Assembly (NCBI RefSeq): GCF_001692445.1
Contig: NZ_MAQA01000002.1
Coordinates: 62,001-126,000 of the forward strand
Direction of reading: 5' to 3'
Length of the DNA stretch: 64,000 nucleotides
DNA from: Oerskovia enterophila
GTDB lineage: Bacteria; Actinomycetota; Actinomycetes; Actinomycetales; Cellulomonadaceae
Shown here: one piece after another, positions 26,124-34,953 of the stretch
How positions within the stretch are numbered: position 1 is the stretch's first letter
Layout: every line of letters begins with the position of its first letter
Program-made: the position numbers and the translations under genes
The notes under the pieces: generated by a model
What the model was told of the DNA's origin: nothing
The model's input: the letters and a program-made list of their open reading frames with translations, nothing else
Database searches by the model: none

Positions 26124-29100
26124 GTGAGCCCCACCAGATCGTTCCTCGAACCACCGCGCAGGACCGCGCGCGGTGGCCCGTCCGTCACCGCGGCAGCGGC
26201 CGTCGTGGCCGTCGTCGCCTCGACCGCGTTCGCGCTCGGCGCGGGTCAGGCCACCGCGGCCACGCAGCCCGACGGCGGAGCACCCGTCCCGCAGGCCGCC
26301 GCGGCCCCGGCGTCGTACACCTTCACGAGCCCCCACAATCCGATCCTGGGCGACGGCTCGTACTACTCGGCCGACCCCGCGCCGCTCGTGGTGCCCGCAG
26401 GTGCGCCGGGCAACGACACGGCCTCGGACCAGCTCTACGTCTACACGGGGCACGACGAGGCGGGCCCGACCACGAACGACTTCATCATGAACGAGTGGGG
26501 CGCGTTCGTGACCGACGACGCCCTGGCCACGGGATCGACGGGCGAGTGGACGCACCACCCGTCGCTCATGCGTCCCGAGCAGGTCTTCTCGTGGGCGACC
26601 CCGGGCCGGGCCTACGCGGGCCAGGTCGTGCCCGGTGCCGACGGCCGCTACTACTGGTACGTGCCGGTGCACGAGGCCGCGAGCACCGCGGAGGACAAGT
26701 TCGGGATCGGGGTCGCGGTCTCCGACTCGCCGACCGGCCCCTGGACGGACCACGTGGGCGCGCCGATCATCTCGCAGAAGGTGCCCACCGCGAACACGAT
26801 CCACAACATCGACCCGACGATCCTCGTGGACGGTGAGGGCGCGTCGCAGAAGGTCTACGTCTACTGGGGGAGCTTCGGCAACCTCCGCATGCTCGAGCTC
26901 GGCCAGGACATGAAGACCCCGGTGGGCTCCGTCAGGACCGTGAGCGGCCTGACGGGATTCTTCGAGGGGGCGTGGGCCTTCGAGCGCAACGGGACCTACT
27001 ACATGGCGTACGCGGGGAACAACGCCGGTGCGACGTCGTCGTGCACCCCGGCGAACTACCACGCGTGCATCGGGTACGCGACGGCCGCCTCGCCTGCCGG
27101 CCCGTGGACGTACCGCGGGACGATCCTCGACCCGGTCTCCTCGACCACGAGCCACCCCGGGATCGTCGAGTACGACGGCGAGTGGCGCCTGGTCTACCAC
27201 ACGGCCGACGCCGTGGGCGGGAACCACTTCCGTCGCTCGGTCGCGATCGACACGCTGCGCTGGGACGACTCCCGGTCCCCGGCCCGGATCGAGAAGGTCG
27301 TGCCGACCCCGGCCCGCACGGCCGACCGGACCCCGCGCGCGAACGTCGCGCAGGAGGCCCGGGTCACGGTGTCGAACGACCCCGTGCCCACGCAGTACTG
27401 GATCAAGGCGCTCAACGACGAGATCGTGCGCCCGAACCCCCTGCCCCCGGACATGTGGGGCACCTGGACGGGGAACAACCCGGCCCAGCAGTGGGTCCAG
27501 TACACGTGGGCCACGCCCGTGCGGGTGAACGGCTCGCAGATCGACTTCTGGAACGACCAGCCGCAAGGCACGGGCGTGGGCGTCGCGGCTCCGGCCGCGT
27601 GGCGCATCCAGTACTGGGACGCGACCGCGGGCGCGTGGACCGACGTCCGCAACCCGAGCGCCTACGGGACCTCGACCAACGGCTTCCAGAGCACGACGTT
27701 CGACGCCGTGACCACGACCCAGCTCCGTGCCGTCCTGGACGCCCCGACCAACGGCAGCACGTTCTCGGGCGTCGCGGTCGAGGAGTGGAAGGTGCTCGCG
27801 GCCCAGCCCGCCGCGATCGACGGGCCGGCCCTGACGGTCGAGATCGGCGAGGCCGAGCTGCCGGGCACGGTCGCGGCGACCTACCCCGGCGACCCCGACG
27901 AGACGCTCGCGCTCCCCGTGTTCTGGGACGCGGTCGACCCGTCCTCGGTGGCACAGGCGGGGACCTTCACGGTCGAGGGCTCGGTGCTCGGCTATGCCGC
28001 CGGGCGGGTCACGGGCACCGTGACCGTCGTGGACCCGGCCGACACCGAGGGGGACGAGACGGCCCCGGAGGTCGCGTTCTCGGTCAGCGGCTCGGCGGGC
28101 ACGAACGGGTGGTACCGCTCCGACGTCACGGTCCGGGTCACGGGCACCGACGACGGCGGGGGCCGGGTCGCGCTCGCCACGCGGGTCGACGACGCCGCGT
28201 GGTCGAGCACACCGAGCGTCCGGTTCGTCGACGTCGCGGTGGGCGGCGACGGCCGGCACGTCGTGGCGGCGCGCGCCACGGACAACGCAGGGAACGTCTC
28301 GACCGAGAGCACCCAGACCGTCGCGATCGACCGCACGGCTCCTGTGAGCACCGGGGTGCTCGACGAGACCACCCGCACGGTCACGGTCACCGCGACCGAC
28401 GCGACGTCCGGAGTGGCGCGCATCGAGTACATGGTCGGGACCGGCGCGTGGACCGAGTACACCGGTCCCGTCGCCGCCCCGGACTCGAACAAGCACGACG
28501 TGTCGTTCCGGGCGATCGACGCGGCCGGCAACGCCGGGACGGCCCAGCGCCTCACGATCGCGGCCGACGTCTCGGGCCCCTTGACCGGCAACGTCGCGCC
28601 CATCGCGACGCCGAGCGCGTCCTACACCGCGGGCTGGAACTCCCTGGGCGCGATCAACGACGGTCTGGTGCCGAGCAACCCGAGCCAGGGCCAGCTCTGG
28701 GGCACGTGGTCGGGCGAGCGTCCCGAGAGCCAGTGGCTCCAGTACGACTGGGCCCGGCCGATCGTCCTCACGGGGGCCGAGATCCAGTTCTGGCAGGACT
28801 CCCCGCAGGGGACGGGCAACGGGGTGGCCCAGCCCGCCTCGTGGTCGCTGCAGTACTGGGACGCCTCGGGACAGGGGTCGTGGAAGGACGTCGCGAACCC
28901 CTCGGGCTACGGCACGAGCACCACGGCGCTCAACACCGTGACGTTCGACCGGGTCACCACGTCCCGGCTGCGCGCCGTGATCCACGCGGACGGTGACGGG
29001 ACGAGCTACTCGGCCGTCGCGGTCTCCGAGCTGCGGGTCATGGCCGACGACCCGGGCACCGGTCCCGGGGCGCCCGAGGTCGCCGTGAGCGTGACGGCGA

Positions 29101-29366
29101 CCCCGAGGTGCGTGGGCGGTACCGCGCAGCTCGCGGTGCGGGTCGTCAACGACGAGCCCGCACCGGTCTCGGTGCAGGTCCGGACCCCCTTCGGCACCAA
29201 GTCGTTCGTCGGGGTCGCCCCGGGGAAGTCCGCGGCGCAGACCTTCTCGGCCCGCTCCGCCGGTGCCGGGGCGGGGGTCGTGACGGTGGTCGCGACCGGG
29301 CAGGTCGACGGCCAGGACGTGACGAGCACGTCCGAGGTGCCCTACGCGGCCCTGGCCTGCGGCTGA
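26124..29366 (+). CDS. Secreted GH43 glycosidase with two discoidin-like modules
   Basis: A 1,080-residue exported enzyme. Order: signal peptide (~1-46); a five-bladed GH43 propeller ~60-400 with YYSADPAPLV (catalytic base Asp), IHNIDPTILVDG (pKa-modulating Asp) and TGFFEGAWAFERNG (general acid Glu); discoidin-like A ~406-559; Big_4-like ~569-639; two OmpL47-like domains ~645-812 (TDNAGNVSTESTQTVAIDRT); discoidin-like B ~823-974; and the terminal Cys-Gly module ~986-1080. GH43 enzymes here are expected to release alpha-L-arabinofuranose or xylose from side chains; locus context favours arabinan. The GTG at 26124 follows GGAGAG by 5 bases. No LacI-type operator is seen in its own 195-bp upstream gap, so its control is unclear. 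Confidence 0.85.
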   Translation: MSPTRSFLEPPRRTARGGPSVTAAAAVVAVVASTAFALGAGQATAATQPDGGAPVPQAAAAPASYTFTSPHNPILGDGSYYSADPAPLVVPAGAPGNDTASDQLYVYTGHDEAGPTTNDFIMNEWGAFVTDDALATGSTGEWTHHPSLMRPEQVFSWATPGRAYAGQVVPGADGRYYWYVPVHEAASTAEDKFGIGVAVSDSPTGPWTDHVGAPIISQKVPTANTIHNIDPTILVDGEGASQKVYVYWGSFGNLRMLELGQDMKTPVGSVRTVSGLTGFFEGAWAFERNGTYYMAYAGNNAGATSSCTPANYHACIGYATAASPAGPWTYRGTILDPVSSTTSHPGIVEYDGEWRLVYHTADAVGGNHFRRSVAIDTLRWDDSRSPARIEKVVPTPARTADRTPRANVAQEARVTVSNDPVPTQYWIKALNDEIVRPNPLPPDMWGTWTGNNPAQQWVQYTWATPVRVNGSQIDFWNDQPQGTGVGVAAPAAWRIQYWDATAGAWTDVRNPSAYGTSTNGFQSTTFDAVTTTQLRAVLDAPTNGSTFSGVAVEEWKVLAAQPAAIDGPALTVEIGEAELPGTVAATYPGDPDETLALPVFWDAVDPSSVAQAGTFTVEGSVLGYAAGRVTGTVTVVDPADTEGDETAPEVAFSVSGSAGTNGWYRSDVTVRVTGTDDGGGRVALATRVDDAAWSSTPSVRFVDVAVGGDGRHVVAARATDNAGNVSTESTQTVAIDRTAPVSTGVLDETTRTVTVTATDATSGVARIEYMVGTGAWTEYTGPVAAPDSNKHDVSFRAIDAAGNAGTAQRLTIAADVSGPLTGNVAPIATPSASYTAGWNSLGAINDGLVPSNPSQGQLWGTWSGERPESQWLQYDWARPIVLTGAEIQFWQDSPQGTGNGVAQPASWSLQYWDASGQGSWKDVANPSGYGTSTTALNTVTFDRVTTSRLRAVIHADGDGTSYSAVAVSELRVMADDPGTGPGAPEVAVSVTATPRCVGGTAQLAVRVVNDEPAPVSVQVRTPFGTKSFVGVAPGKSAAQTFSARSAGAGAGVVTVVATGQVDGQDVTSTSEVPYAALACG

Positions 29367-29370
29367 GGCG

Positions 29371-29407
29371 ACCACCGCGGCCCGGCCCCCCGCCGGGCCG
29401 CGGCGGT
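29371..29407 (+). terminator. Terminator hairpin after the GH43 gene
   Basis: 16-base arms (ACCACCGCGGCCCGGC, one mismatch) with a CCCCC loop, starting 5 bases after the stop codon. Confidence 0.85.
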
Positions 29408-29489
29408 CGACGCTTCCGCGCGGCTGCGCGGTCACCGGCGTGGCACGCCATAGGCTGGCGCGAGCACCGGTCGGATCGAGGGGAGCGTC

Positions 29490-30179
29490 ATGAGCCAGCA
29501 GACGGGTCGGCAGCGCCCGGCGTCGCAGGACGGTCCGGGTCTGCGGGACAGCAGGCACGGTCGCGCGCCCTCGTCGGCCGTCTACGCCCGACGGCGCCTC
29601 GTCGCCCTGGGCGTGCTGCTCGCCCTGCTCGCGGGCGTCGTGGGCTTCGCGGCTCTCGTGTGGCCGGGGTTCGCCCGGGCGGGCGAGGCCGAGGTGCCTG
29701 CGGAGGTCACGGTCACCGAGGCGCCGCCGACCCCCACGATCGAACCGGTCGAGCGTTCCGCCTCGACCGAGTTCGCCAAGGTCCTCCCGGACGCCGTCCT
29801 CCAGTTCGCGCTCCGGTCGGAGGCGCTGACCGACGCGTACGGCGACGCGGGGGCGATCGAGGGGCACGAGCTGACCTACGCGGACGGCGAGGGTGACGCG
29901 GCGAGCACCGTGACGGTCCTCGCGGGACAATGGGGCAACGACGACGAGGCAGAGGTGGCCTACGACGAGCTGCTCGAGGCCGCGGTGGCTGCGGGGGGCG
30001 AACCCACGACCACGGGCGACGTCGAGGTCGACGGCAAGCCCGTGGGAACCTATGCCGTCACCCCGGTCGCCGCGGCAGCCGGGACGGCGACCGTCACCTG
30101 GCGCAACGGCACGGCCGTGCTGCAGGCGACGGGACCCGTCGACCAGATCGAGAAGTTCTACACAGCGTTCCCGCTGTAG
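29490..30179 (+). CDS. Single-pass membrane protein of unknown function
   Basis: A 229-residue protein I do not recognise. Residues 1-34 are basic and cytoplasmic, ~36-60 (LVALGVLLALLAGVVGFAALV) form one membrane helix, and the rest is an extracellular alpha+beta domain. It contains FAKVLPDAVLQFALRSEA and a C-terminal strand pattern ATVTWRNGTAVLQATGPVD, with a Thr/Pro/Glu-rich stalk between. There are no Cys. GGGGAG precedes the ATG by 5 bases, and a TAGGCT 33 bases upstream may be its -10. It interrupts the arabinan genes and has no obvious link to sugar use; proC follows on the same strand after 125 bp. Confidence 0.7.
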   Translation: MSQQTGRQRPASQDGPGLRDSRHGRAPSSAVYARRRLVALGVLLALLAGVVGFAALVWPGFARAGEAEVPAEVTVTEAPPTPTIEPVERSASTEFAKVLPDAVLQFALRSEALTDAYGDAGAIEGHELTYADGEGDAASTVTVLAGQWGNDDEAEVAYDELLEAAVAAGGEPTTTGDVEVDGKPVGTYAVTPVAAAAGTATVTWRNGTAVLQATGPVDQIEKFYTAFPL

Positions 30180-30304
30180 CCCGCGAGGGGCCGCTGCGCC
30201 GGACGGTCCGACCGACCGGCCGACGCCGCGCGGGCCTCCCACGGAGGGCTGCAGGAGGGCCGGCCCACCGGGCCGGGACGCACGACCAGGAAGCAGGAAC
30301 AACG

Positions 30305-31162
30305 ATGTCCACGACGACCCACCAGGTCGACAGCCCCAGCAGCCCCACCCGTCTCGCGGTCCTCGGGACCGGCGTCATGGGCGAGACCGTGCTCGCCGGA
30401 GCCCTCCGTGCGGGGTGGCAGCCCGCGGACGTGGTCGCGACCGTGCGTCGCGCCGAGAGGGCGCAGGAGCTCGAGGGGCGCCACGGCGTCACGACCACGA
30501 CGGACAACACCGCCGCGGTGCGCGAGGCGGGTCTCGTCGTGGTCGCCGTCAAGCCCAAGGACGTCGCGGCGCTGCTCGCCGAGGTCTCGCCCCACCTGGG
30601 CGAGGGGACCGTGGTGGTGAGCGTCGTCGTCGGGCTCTCGACGCGCTTCTACGAGGACCGGCTCCCGGCAGGGACTGCCGTGGTGCGCGTCATGCCGAAC
30701 ACTCCCTCGGTCATCGGCTCGGGTGTCAGCGCTGTCAGCGGCGGCGCCGCAGCGGGTGACGACGACGTGACCCTCGTCGAGCGGCTCCTGAGCCGTACCG
30801 GGCTCGTGGTCCGGGTCGCCGAGAAGGACCAGAACGCCGTGGCCGCGCTCTCGGGATCCGGGCCCGCCTACGTCTTCTACGTCGTCGACGCGCTCGCCGA
30901 GGCCGGGGTCCTGCTGGGCCTGACCCGCGCCGTGGCGCTCGAGCTCGCGACCGCGACCGTGCTGGGATCGGCCCGGATGCTCGACGAGACGGGCGAGCAC
31001 CCGGTCATCCTGCGCGAGCGCGTCTCCTCGCCCGGCGGCACCACGGTCGCCGCGCTGCGCGCGCTCGACGACGGCGGCGTCAGGGCCGCGTTCCTCACGG
31101 CGCTCGAGGCCGCGCGCGACCGCTCGGAGGAGCTCGCCGCAGCCCTGGAGGCGCAGGCATGA
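30305..31162 (+). CDS. proC: Pyrroline-5-carboxylate reductase
   Basis: A 285-residue cytoplasmic enzyme that makes L-proline from 1-pyrroline-5-carboxylate with NAD(P)H. Visible: the dinucleotide motif LAVLGTGVMGETVLAGALRAG, VVAVKPKDVAALL, VVVSVVVGLST, VVRVMPNTPSVIGSG, and the C-terminal signature near residues 225-265 with LRERVSSPGGTTVAALRAL. The ATG at 30305 is preceded by AGGAAGCAGGA. Its stop overlaps the start of the LacI-type regulator (ATGA), so the two are translationally coupled; linking a proline gene to the arabinose regulator is unusual and may simply reflect a shared promoter. Confidence 0.95.
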   Translation: MSTTTHQVDSPSSPTRLAVLGTGVMGETVLAGALRAGWQPADVVATVRRAERAQELEGRHGVTTTTDNTAAVREAGLVVVAVKPKDVAALLAEVSPHLGEGTVVVSVVVGLSTRFYEDRLPAGTAVVRVMPNTPSVIGSGVSAVSGGAAAGDDDVTLVERLLSRTGLVVRVAEKDQNAVAALSGSGPAYVFYVVDALAEAGVLLGLTRAVALELATATVLGSARMLDETGEHPVILRERVSSPGGTTVAALRALDDGGVRAAFLTALEAARDRSEELAAALEAQA

Positions 31163-32229
31163 GCGCCGACGTGGGGCGCACACGACCCCCCGCGATGTCG
31201 GACGTCGCCGAGCTCGCGGGCGTCTCGCACCAGACCGTCTCGCGGGTCCTCAACGACCATCCGAGCGTGCGCCCGCAGACGCGCGAACGGGTCCTCGACG
31301 CGATCGCGACGCTCGGGTACCGGCGCAACAGCGCGGCGCGCGCGCTCGTGACGGCGCGGTCCGGGACCATCGGCGTGGTCACGACGGGCTCGGCGCTCTA
31401 CGGGCCGACGAGCACCCTCATCGCGGTCGAGGGCGCGGCGCGCGAGGAGGGGTACTTCGTGTCGGTCGCGACGATCCGTCGCTACGACGCCGAGACCATG
31501 CACACGGTCCTCGAGCACTTCATGGCCCAGGCGGTCGAGGGCATCGTGGTCATCGCGCCCCAGACGGACGTCGCGGCCGCGGTCGACTCGTTCCGGGCGC
31601 CCGTGCCGATCATCCTCATCGCGGCCCGCGAGCCGAACGAGGTGCACGCGGGGGCGCCCGGGACGGGGGCCGCGAGCATCCTGCCCATCGCAGTCGACCA
31701 GCGGCTCGGCGCGCGCGTCGCCACCGAGCACCTGCTCGACCTGGGGCACCGCTCGGTGGTCCACCTCGCCGGACCGCTCGACTGGTTCGACGCGCGCGAG
31801 CGTGCCAAGGGCTGGAACGACGCGCTCGCCGCCCGGGGCGTCCCGGAGATCGACCGCGAGATGATCCGCTGCTCGTGGTCGTCCGACGCGGGCTACGACG
31901 TCGGTCGTGACCTCGCGCGCCGGGTGACGGACGGGAACGGGCCGACCGCGGTCTTCGCGGGCAACGACCACCTCGCCCTCGGTGTGCTCCAGGCCTTCTG
32001 GGAGGCCGGGGTCGTGGTCCCGCGCGACGTGTCGGTCGTCGGGTTCGACGACGTCGAGGGCTCGGCCCACTTCATCCCGCCGCTCACGACGGTCCGCCAG
32101 CCCTTCGCCGAGCTGGGCCGGCGCTGCATGGGGCTGCTGCTCGACGCGTTCGCCGGGTCCACGCGCGAGTCCACCCAGATCCCGCCGGACCTGGTGGTCC
32201 GGGCGAGCTCGGGACCGCCGAGCGCCTGA
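31159..32229 (+). CDS. LacI-family transcriptional regulator, probable arabinose repressor
   Basis: A 356-residue regulator. The LacI helix-turn-helix and hinge occupy residues ~12-65 (MSDVAELAGVSHQTVSRVLN, then NSAARALVTARSGTIGV). A periplasmic-binding-protein-like effector domain follows (VVHLAGPLDWFDARERAKGW, TAVFAGNDHLALGVLQAF, VVGFDDVEGSAHFIPPLTTVRQP). It lies directly before araBDA and is the only LacI-type protein in the window, so it most likely recognises the four TGTGAGCGCTmACA sites found before araB, the ABC transporter and the first glycosidase gene. L-arabinose or an arabino-oligosaccharide is the expected inducer, by inference. Its start overlaps the proC stop by 4 bases. Confidence 0.9.
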   Translation: MSADVGRTRPPAMSDVAELAGVSHQTVSRVLNDHPSVRPQTRERVLDAIATLGYRRNSAARALVTARSGTIGVVTTGSALYGPTSTLIAVEGAAREEGYFVSVATIRRYDAETMHTVLEHFMAQAVEGIVVIAPQTDVAAAVDSFRAPVPIILIAAREPNEVHAGAPGTGAASILPIAVDQRLGARVATEHLLDLGHRSVVHLAGPLDWFDARERAKGWNDALAARGVPEIDREMIRCSWSSDAGYDVGRDLARRVTDGNGPTAVFAGNDHLALGVLQAFWEAGVVVPRDVSVVGFDDVEGSAHFIPPLTTVRQPFAELGRRCMGLLLDAFAGSTRESTQIPPDLVVRASSGPPSA

Positions 32230-32312
32230 GGCAGGCGCAGGGCCCACCGGAGGGTGGTGCCGAGCTGCGCCGCCCGCGGACACCGTCCGCCCCACGAGGT
32301 TGTACCGAGGGG

Positions 32313-32342
32313 TTGGCCACCACTCCGTGTGAGCGCTAACAT
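32313..32342 (+). promoter_or_regulatory. araBDA promoter with LacI-type operator over the -10
   Basis: TTGGCC (32313-32318), an 18-base spacer, then TAACAT (32337-32342). The operator TGTGAGCGCTAACA (32328-32341) overlaps the -10, a position that blocks polymerase. The araB start is 52 bp downstream of the -10. Confidence 0.7.
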
Positions 32343-32393
32343 TCAGAAGCAGGGCATGGCTAGGCGCGACGACGCGACGAGGAGAAGACAGCA

Positions 32394-34007
32394 ATGGTGC
32401 AGCAGGACAGGGTGGACGACCTCCGCGAGGCGGTCGCCACCGGGAACACCGCGCTCGGGATCGAGCTCGGCTCGACCCGGATCAAGGCGTGCCTCGTCGG
32501 CCCGGACGGGACGCCCCTCGCGAGCGGCAGCCACGAGTGGGAGAACGAGTACGCCGACCGCACGTGGACCTACTCGCTCGAGTCCGTGCGCGAGGGCATG
32601 CAGCACTGCTACGCCGAGCTGGTCGCCGACGTCGAGCGCCGCTACGGGGTGCGCCCCACGACGTTCGGCGCGATCGGCGTCTCGGCCATGATGCACGGCT
32701 ACCTCGCGTTCGACGCGCAGGGCGAGCTGCTCGTCCCTTTCCGGACCTGGCGGAACACGACCACGGGCAAGGCGGCCGCGGAGCTCTCCGAGCTGTTCGA
32801 CCACAACATCCCGCTGCGCTGGTCCGTCGCCCACCTGTACCAGGCGATCCTCGACGACGAGCCCCACGTCGCGCAGGTGGCCTCGCTCACGACGCTCGCG
32901 GGCTACGTCCACCGGATCCTCACCGGGCGCTCGGTGCTCGGTGTGGGCGACGCCTCGGGCATGTTCCCCGTCGACCCGACGACGCGGACCTACGACCGCC
33001 GCATGCTCGCGCAGCTCGACGCACTCGTCGGGGTACGACGGCCCGGGCTCGCGGTCGAGTCCCTCCTGCCCGAGGTCCTCGTCGCCGGGCAGGACGCCGG
33101 GAGCCTGACGGTCGAGGGCGCGGCCTGGCTCGACCCCAGCGGCGCGCTGCAGCCGGGCGTGGCGCTGTGCCCGCCCGAGGGGGACGCCGGCACGGGCATG
33201 GTCGCGACGAGCTCGGTCGCCCCGCGCACGGGCAACGTCAGCGCGGGCACGAGCATCTTCGCGATGGTCGTGCTCGAGCACGCGCTCGCGACCCGCCACC
33301 ACGAGCTCGACCTGGTCACGACCCCCGCGGGCGACCTCGTCGCGATGGTCCACTGCAACAACGGGGCGAGCGAGCTCGCGGCCTGGGCCGACCTCTTCGG
33401 CGAGCTCACGGTCGCGCTCGGGACGCCCGCCGCGGCCGACGACGTGTTCGGCGCGCTCTTCCGCGCCGCGCTCGACGGCGAGGCCGACGGCGGCGGGCTG
33501 CTCGCGTACAACTATCTGTCGGGCGAGCCCATCACGGGCCTCGAGGAGGGGCGGCCGCTGTTCGTCCGCACGCCCGGCAGCCGGCTGACCCTTGCCAACT
33601 TCATGCGCGCGCAGGTCTACAGCGCGTTCGGCACGCTCGCCCTCGGCATGCGCGTGCTCGACGGCGAGGGCGTCGCGCTCGACGCCATGTTCGCGCACGG
33701 CGGGATCTTCCGGACCGAGGGCGTGGCCCAGCGGCTCCTCGCCGCGGCGATCGGCGCCCCCGTGACCGTGGGACGCACCGCGGGGGAGGGCGGGGCCTGG
33801 GGCATCGCGCTGCTCGCGGCCTACGCGCGCGCCGTGGCGGCCGGCGACGAGCAGACCCTCGACACCTACCTCCGCGAGCACGTGTTCGCCACGGCCGAGC
33901 TCGACACCGTCGTCCCCGACCCGGACGACGCCGCGGGCTTCGCGGCCTACCTCGACCGCTACGACGCCGGGCTCGCGGTCGAGCGCGCCGCCGTCGACGC
34001 GCTCTGA
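32394..34007 (+). CDS. araB: FGGY-family carbohydrate kinase, probable L-ribulokinase
   Basis: A 537-residue cytoplasmic sugar kinase expected to phosphorylate L-ribulose to L-ribulose 5-phosphate. N-terminal phosphate-binding loop ALGIELGSTRIKACLVG, IGVSAMMHGYLAFD, RTWRNTTTGKAA, GDASGMFPVD, and the second ATP domain with TGNVSAGTSIFAMVVLE and FAHGGIFRTEGVAQRLLAAA. The sequence is of the actinobacterial/firmicute FGGY type rather than the classical E. coli AraB, so the symbol rests on the araB-araD-araA order. AGGAGAAG precedes the ATG by 6 bases. First gene of araBDA, with a LacI-type operator over its promoter; araD follows after 22 bp. Confidence 0.85.
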   Translation: MVQQDRVDDLREAVATGNTALGIELGSTRIKACLVGPDGTPLASGSHEWENEYADRTWTYSLESVREGMQHCYAELVADVERRYGVRPTTFGAIGVSAMMHGYLAFDAQGELLVPFRTWRNTTTGKAAAELSELFDHNIPLRWSVAHLYQAILDDEPHVAQVASLTTLAGYVHRILTGRSVLGVGDASGMFPVDPTTRTYDRRMLAQLDALVGVRRPGLAVESLLPEVLVAGQDAGSLTVEGAAWLDPSGALQPGVALCPPEGDAGTGMVATSSVAPRTGNVSAGTSIFAMVVLEHALATRHHELDLVTTPAGDLVAMVHCNNGASELAAWADLFGELTVALGTPAAADDVFGALFRAALDGEADGGGLLAYNYLSGEPITGLEEGRPLFVRTPGSRLTLANFMRAQVYSAFGTLALGMRVLDGEGVALDAMFAHGGIFRTEGVAQRLLAAAIGAPVTVGRTAGEGGAWGIALLAAYARAVAAGDEQTLDTYLREHVFATAELDTVVPDPDDAAGFAAYLDRYDAGLAVERAAVDAL

Positions 34008-34029
34008 CCCCGACGAAGGAGAACCACCC

Positions 34030-34860
34030 ATGAGCACCCTTCCCGCGACGACCGACGCGACAGCGCCAGCCGAACCCGCTGTTCAGGCGGGATCCACCGC
34101 GCCGACCGGCCGCACTGTCCCTGCCCACCTGCGTGCCGCGGTCGACGCTGCCAAGGAGCGCGTCGCGGCGCTGCACGCCGAGCTCCCCCGGTGGGAGCTC
34201 GTGGTGTGGACCGCGGGCAACGTCTCCGAGCGCGTGCGCGCGGGGGACGTCGAAGGTCCAGACAGCACAGGGGGCGCGGCAGGCACCGGCGCCACCGACG
34301 GCCTCGGCGACCTGCTCGTCATCAAGCCGTCCGGGCTGTCGTACGACGACATCACGCCCGAGTCGATGGTCGTGTGCGACCTCGACGGGAACCTCGTCGA
34401 GGGAGACCGGGCGCCGTCGTCGGACACCGCGGCGCACGCCTACGTCTACCGCCACATGCCCGAGGTCGGGGGAGTGGTGCACACGCACTCGACGTATGCC
34501 ACGGCCTGGGCCGCACGCGCCGAGCCCGTGCCGTGCGTCCTGACGATGATGGCCGACGAGTTCGGCGGGGACATCCCGGTCGGCCCGTTCGCGCTCATCG
34601 GGGACGACTCGATCGGGCGCGGCATCGTCGAGACGCTGCGCGACTCGCGCAGCCCCGCGGTGCTCATGCGCAACCACGGCCCGTTCACGATCGGCAAGGA
34701 CGCCCGCTCGGCGGTCAAGGCGGCCGTCATGTGCGAGGAGGTCGCCCGGACCGTGCACGTCAGCCGCCAGCTCGGCGACCCGACCCGGATCGAGCAGTCC
34801 GACGTCGACTCGCTCTACGCGCGCTACCAGCACGTCTACGGGCAGCAGCCGGCGCACTGA
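34030..34860 (+). CDS. araD: L-ribulose-5-phosphate 4-epimerase
   Basis: A 276-residue class II aldolase-like epimerase that converts L-ribulose 5-phosphate to D-xylulose 5-phosphate using Zn2+. Motifs: WTAGNVSERV, LLVIKPSGLSYDDITPESMV, the zinc ligands in VVHTHSTYATAWA, PVLMRNHGPF-like AVLMRNHGPFTIGKDA, and the C-terminal HVYGQ. It is about 45 residues longer than the usual ~230 because of a Thr/Ala/Pro-rich N terminus (~1-35) and a Gly/Asp-rich insert (~75-95: DSTGGAAGTGATDGLG) at the phosphate-binding loop. Either may be a harmless lineage-specific loop. AAGGAGAA precedes the ATG. Middle gene of araBDA. Confidence 0.93.
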   Translation: MSTLPATTDATAPAEPAVQAGSTAPTGRTVPAHLRAAVDAAKERVAALHAELPRWELVVWTAGNVSERVRAGDVEGPDSTGGAAGTGATDGLGDLLVIKPSGLSYDDITPESMVVCDLDGNLVEGDRAPSSDTAAHAYVYRHMPEVGGVVHTHSTYATAWAARAEPVPCVLTMMADEFGGDIPVGPFALIGDDSIGRGIVETLRDSRSPAVLMRNHGPFTIGKDARSAVKAAVMCEEVARTVHVSRQLGDPTRIEQSDVDSLYARYQHVYGQQPAH

Positions 34861-34953
34861 CGGGCCACCGGCGCGCACCCCGCACGACCAGCAGCACAGC
34901 GGCTCCGCACCGACGCGAAGACCGTTCCCACCGACACGAGAGATGTGGACCTT

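Noticed and set aside
30260-30276. Hairpin CCGGCCC-ACC-GGGCCGG before proC as a riboswitch or attenuator
   Set aside because: A single 7-bp GC stem in a GC-rich gap with no alternative pairing or leader peptide; not enough evidence.
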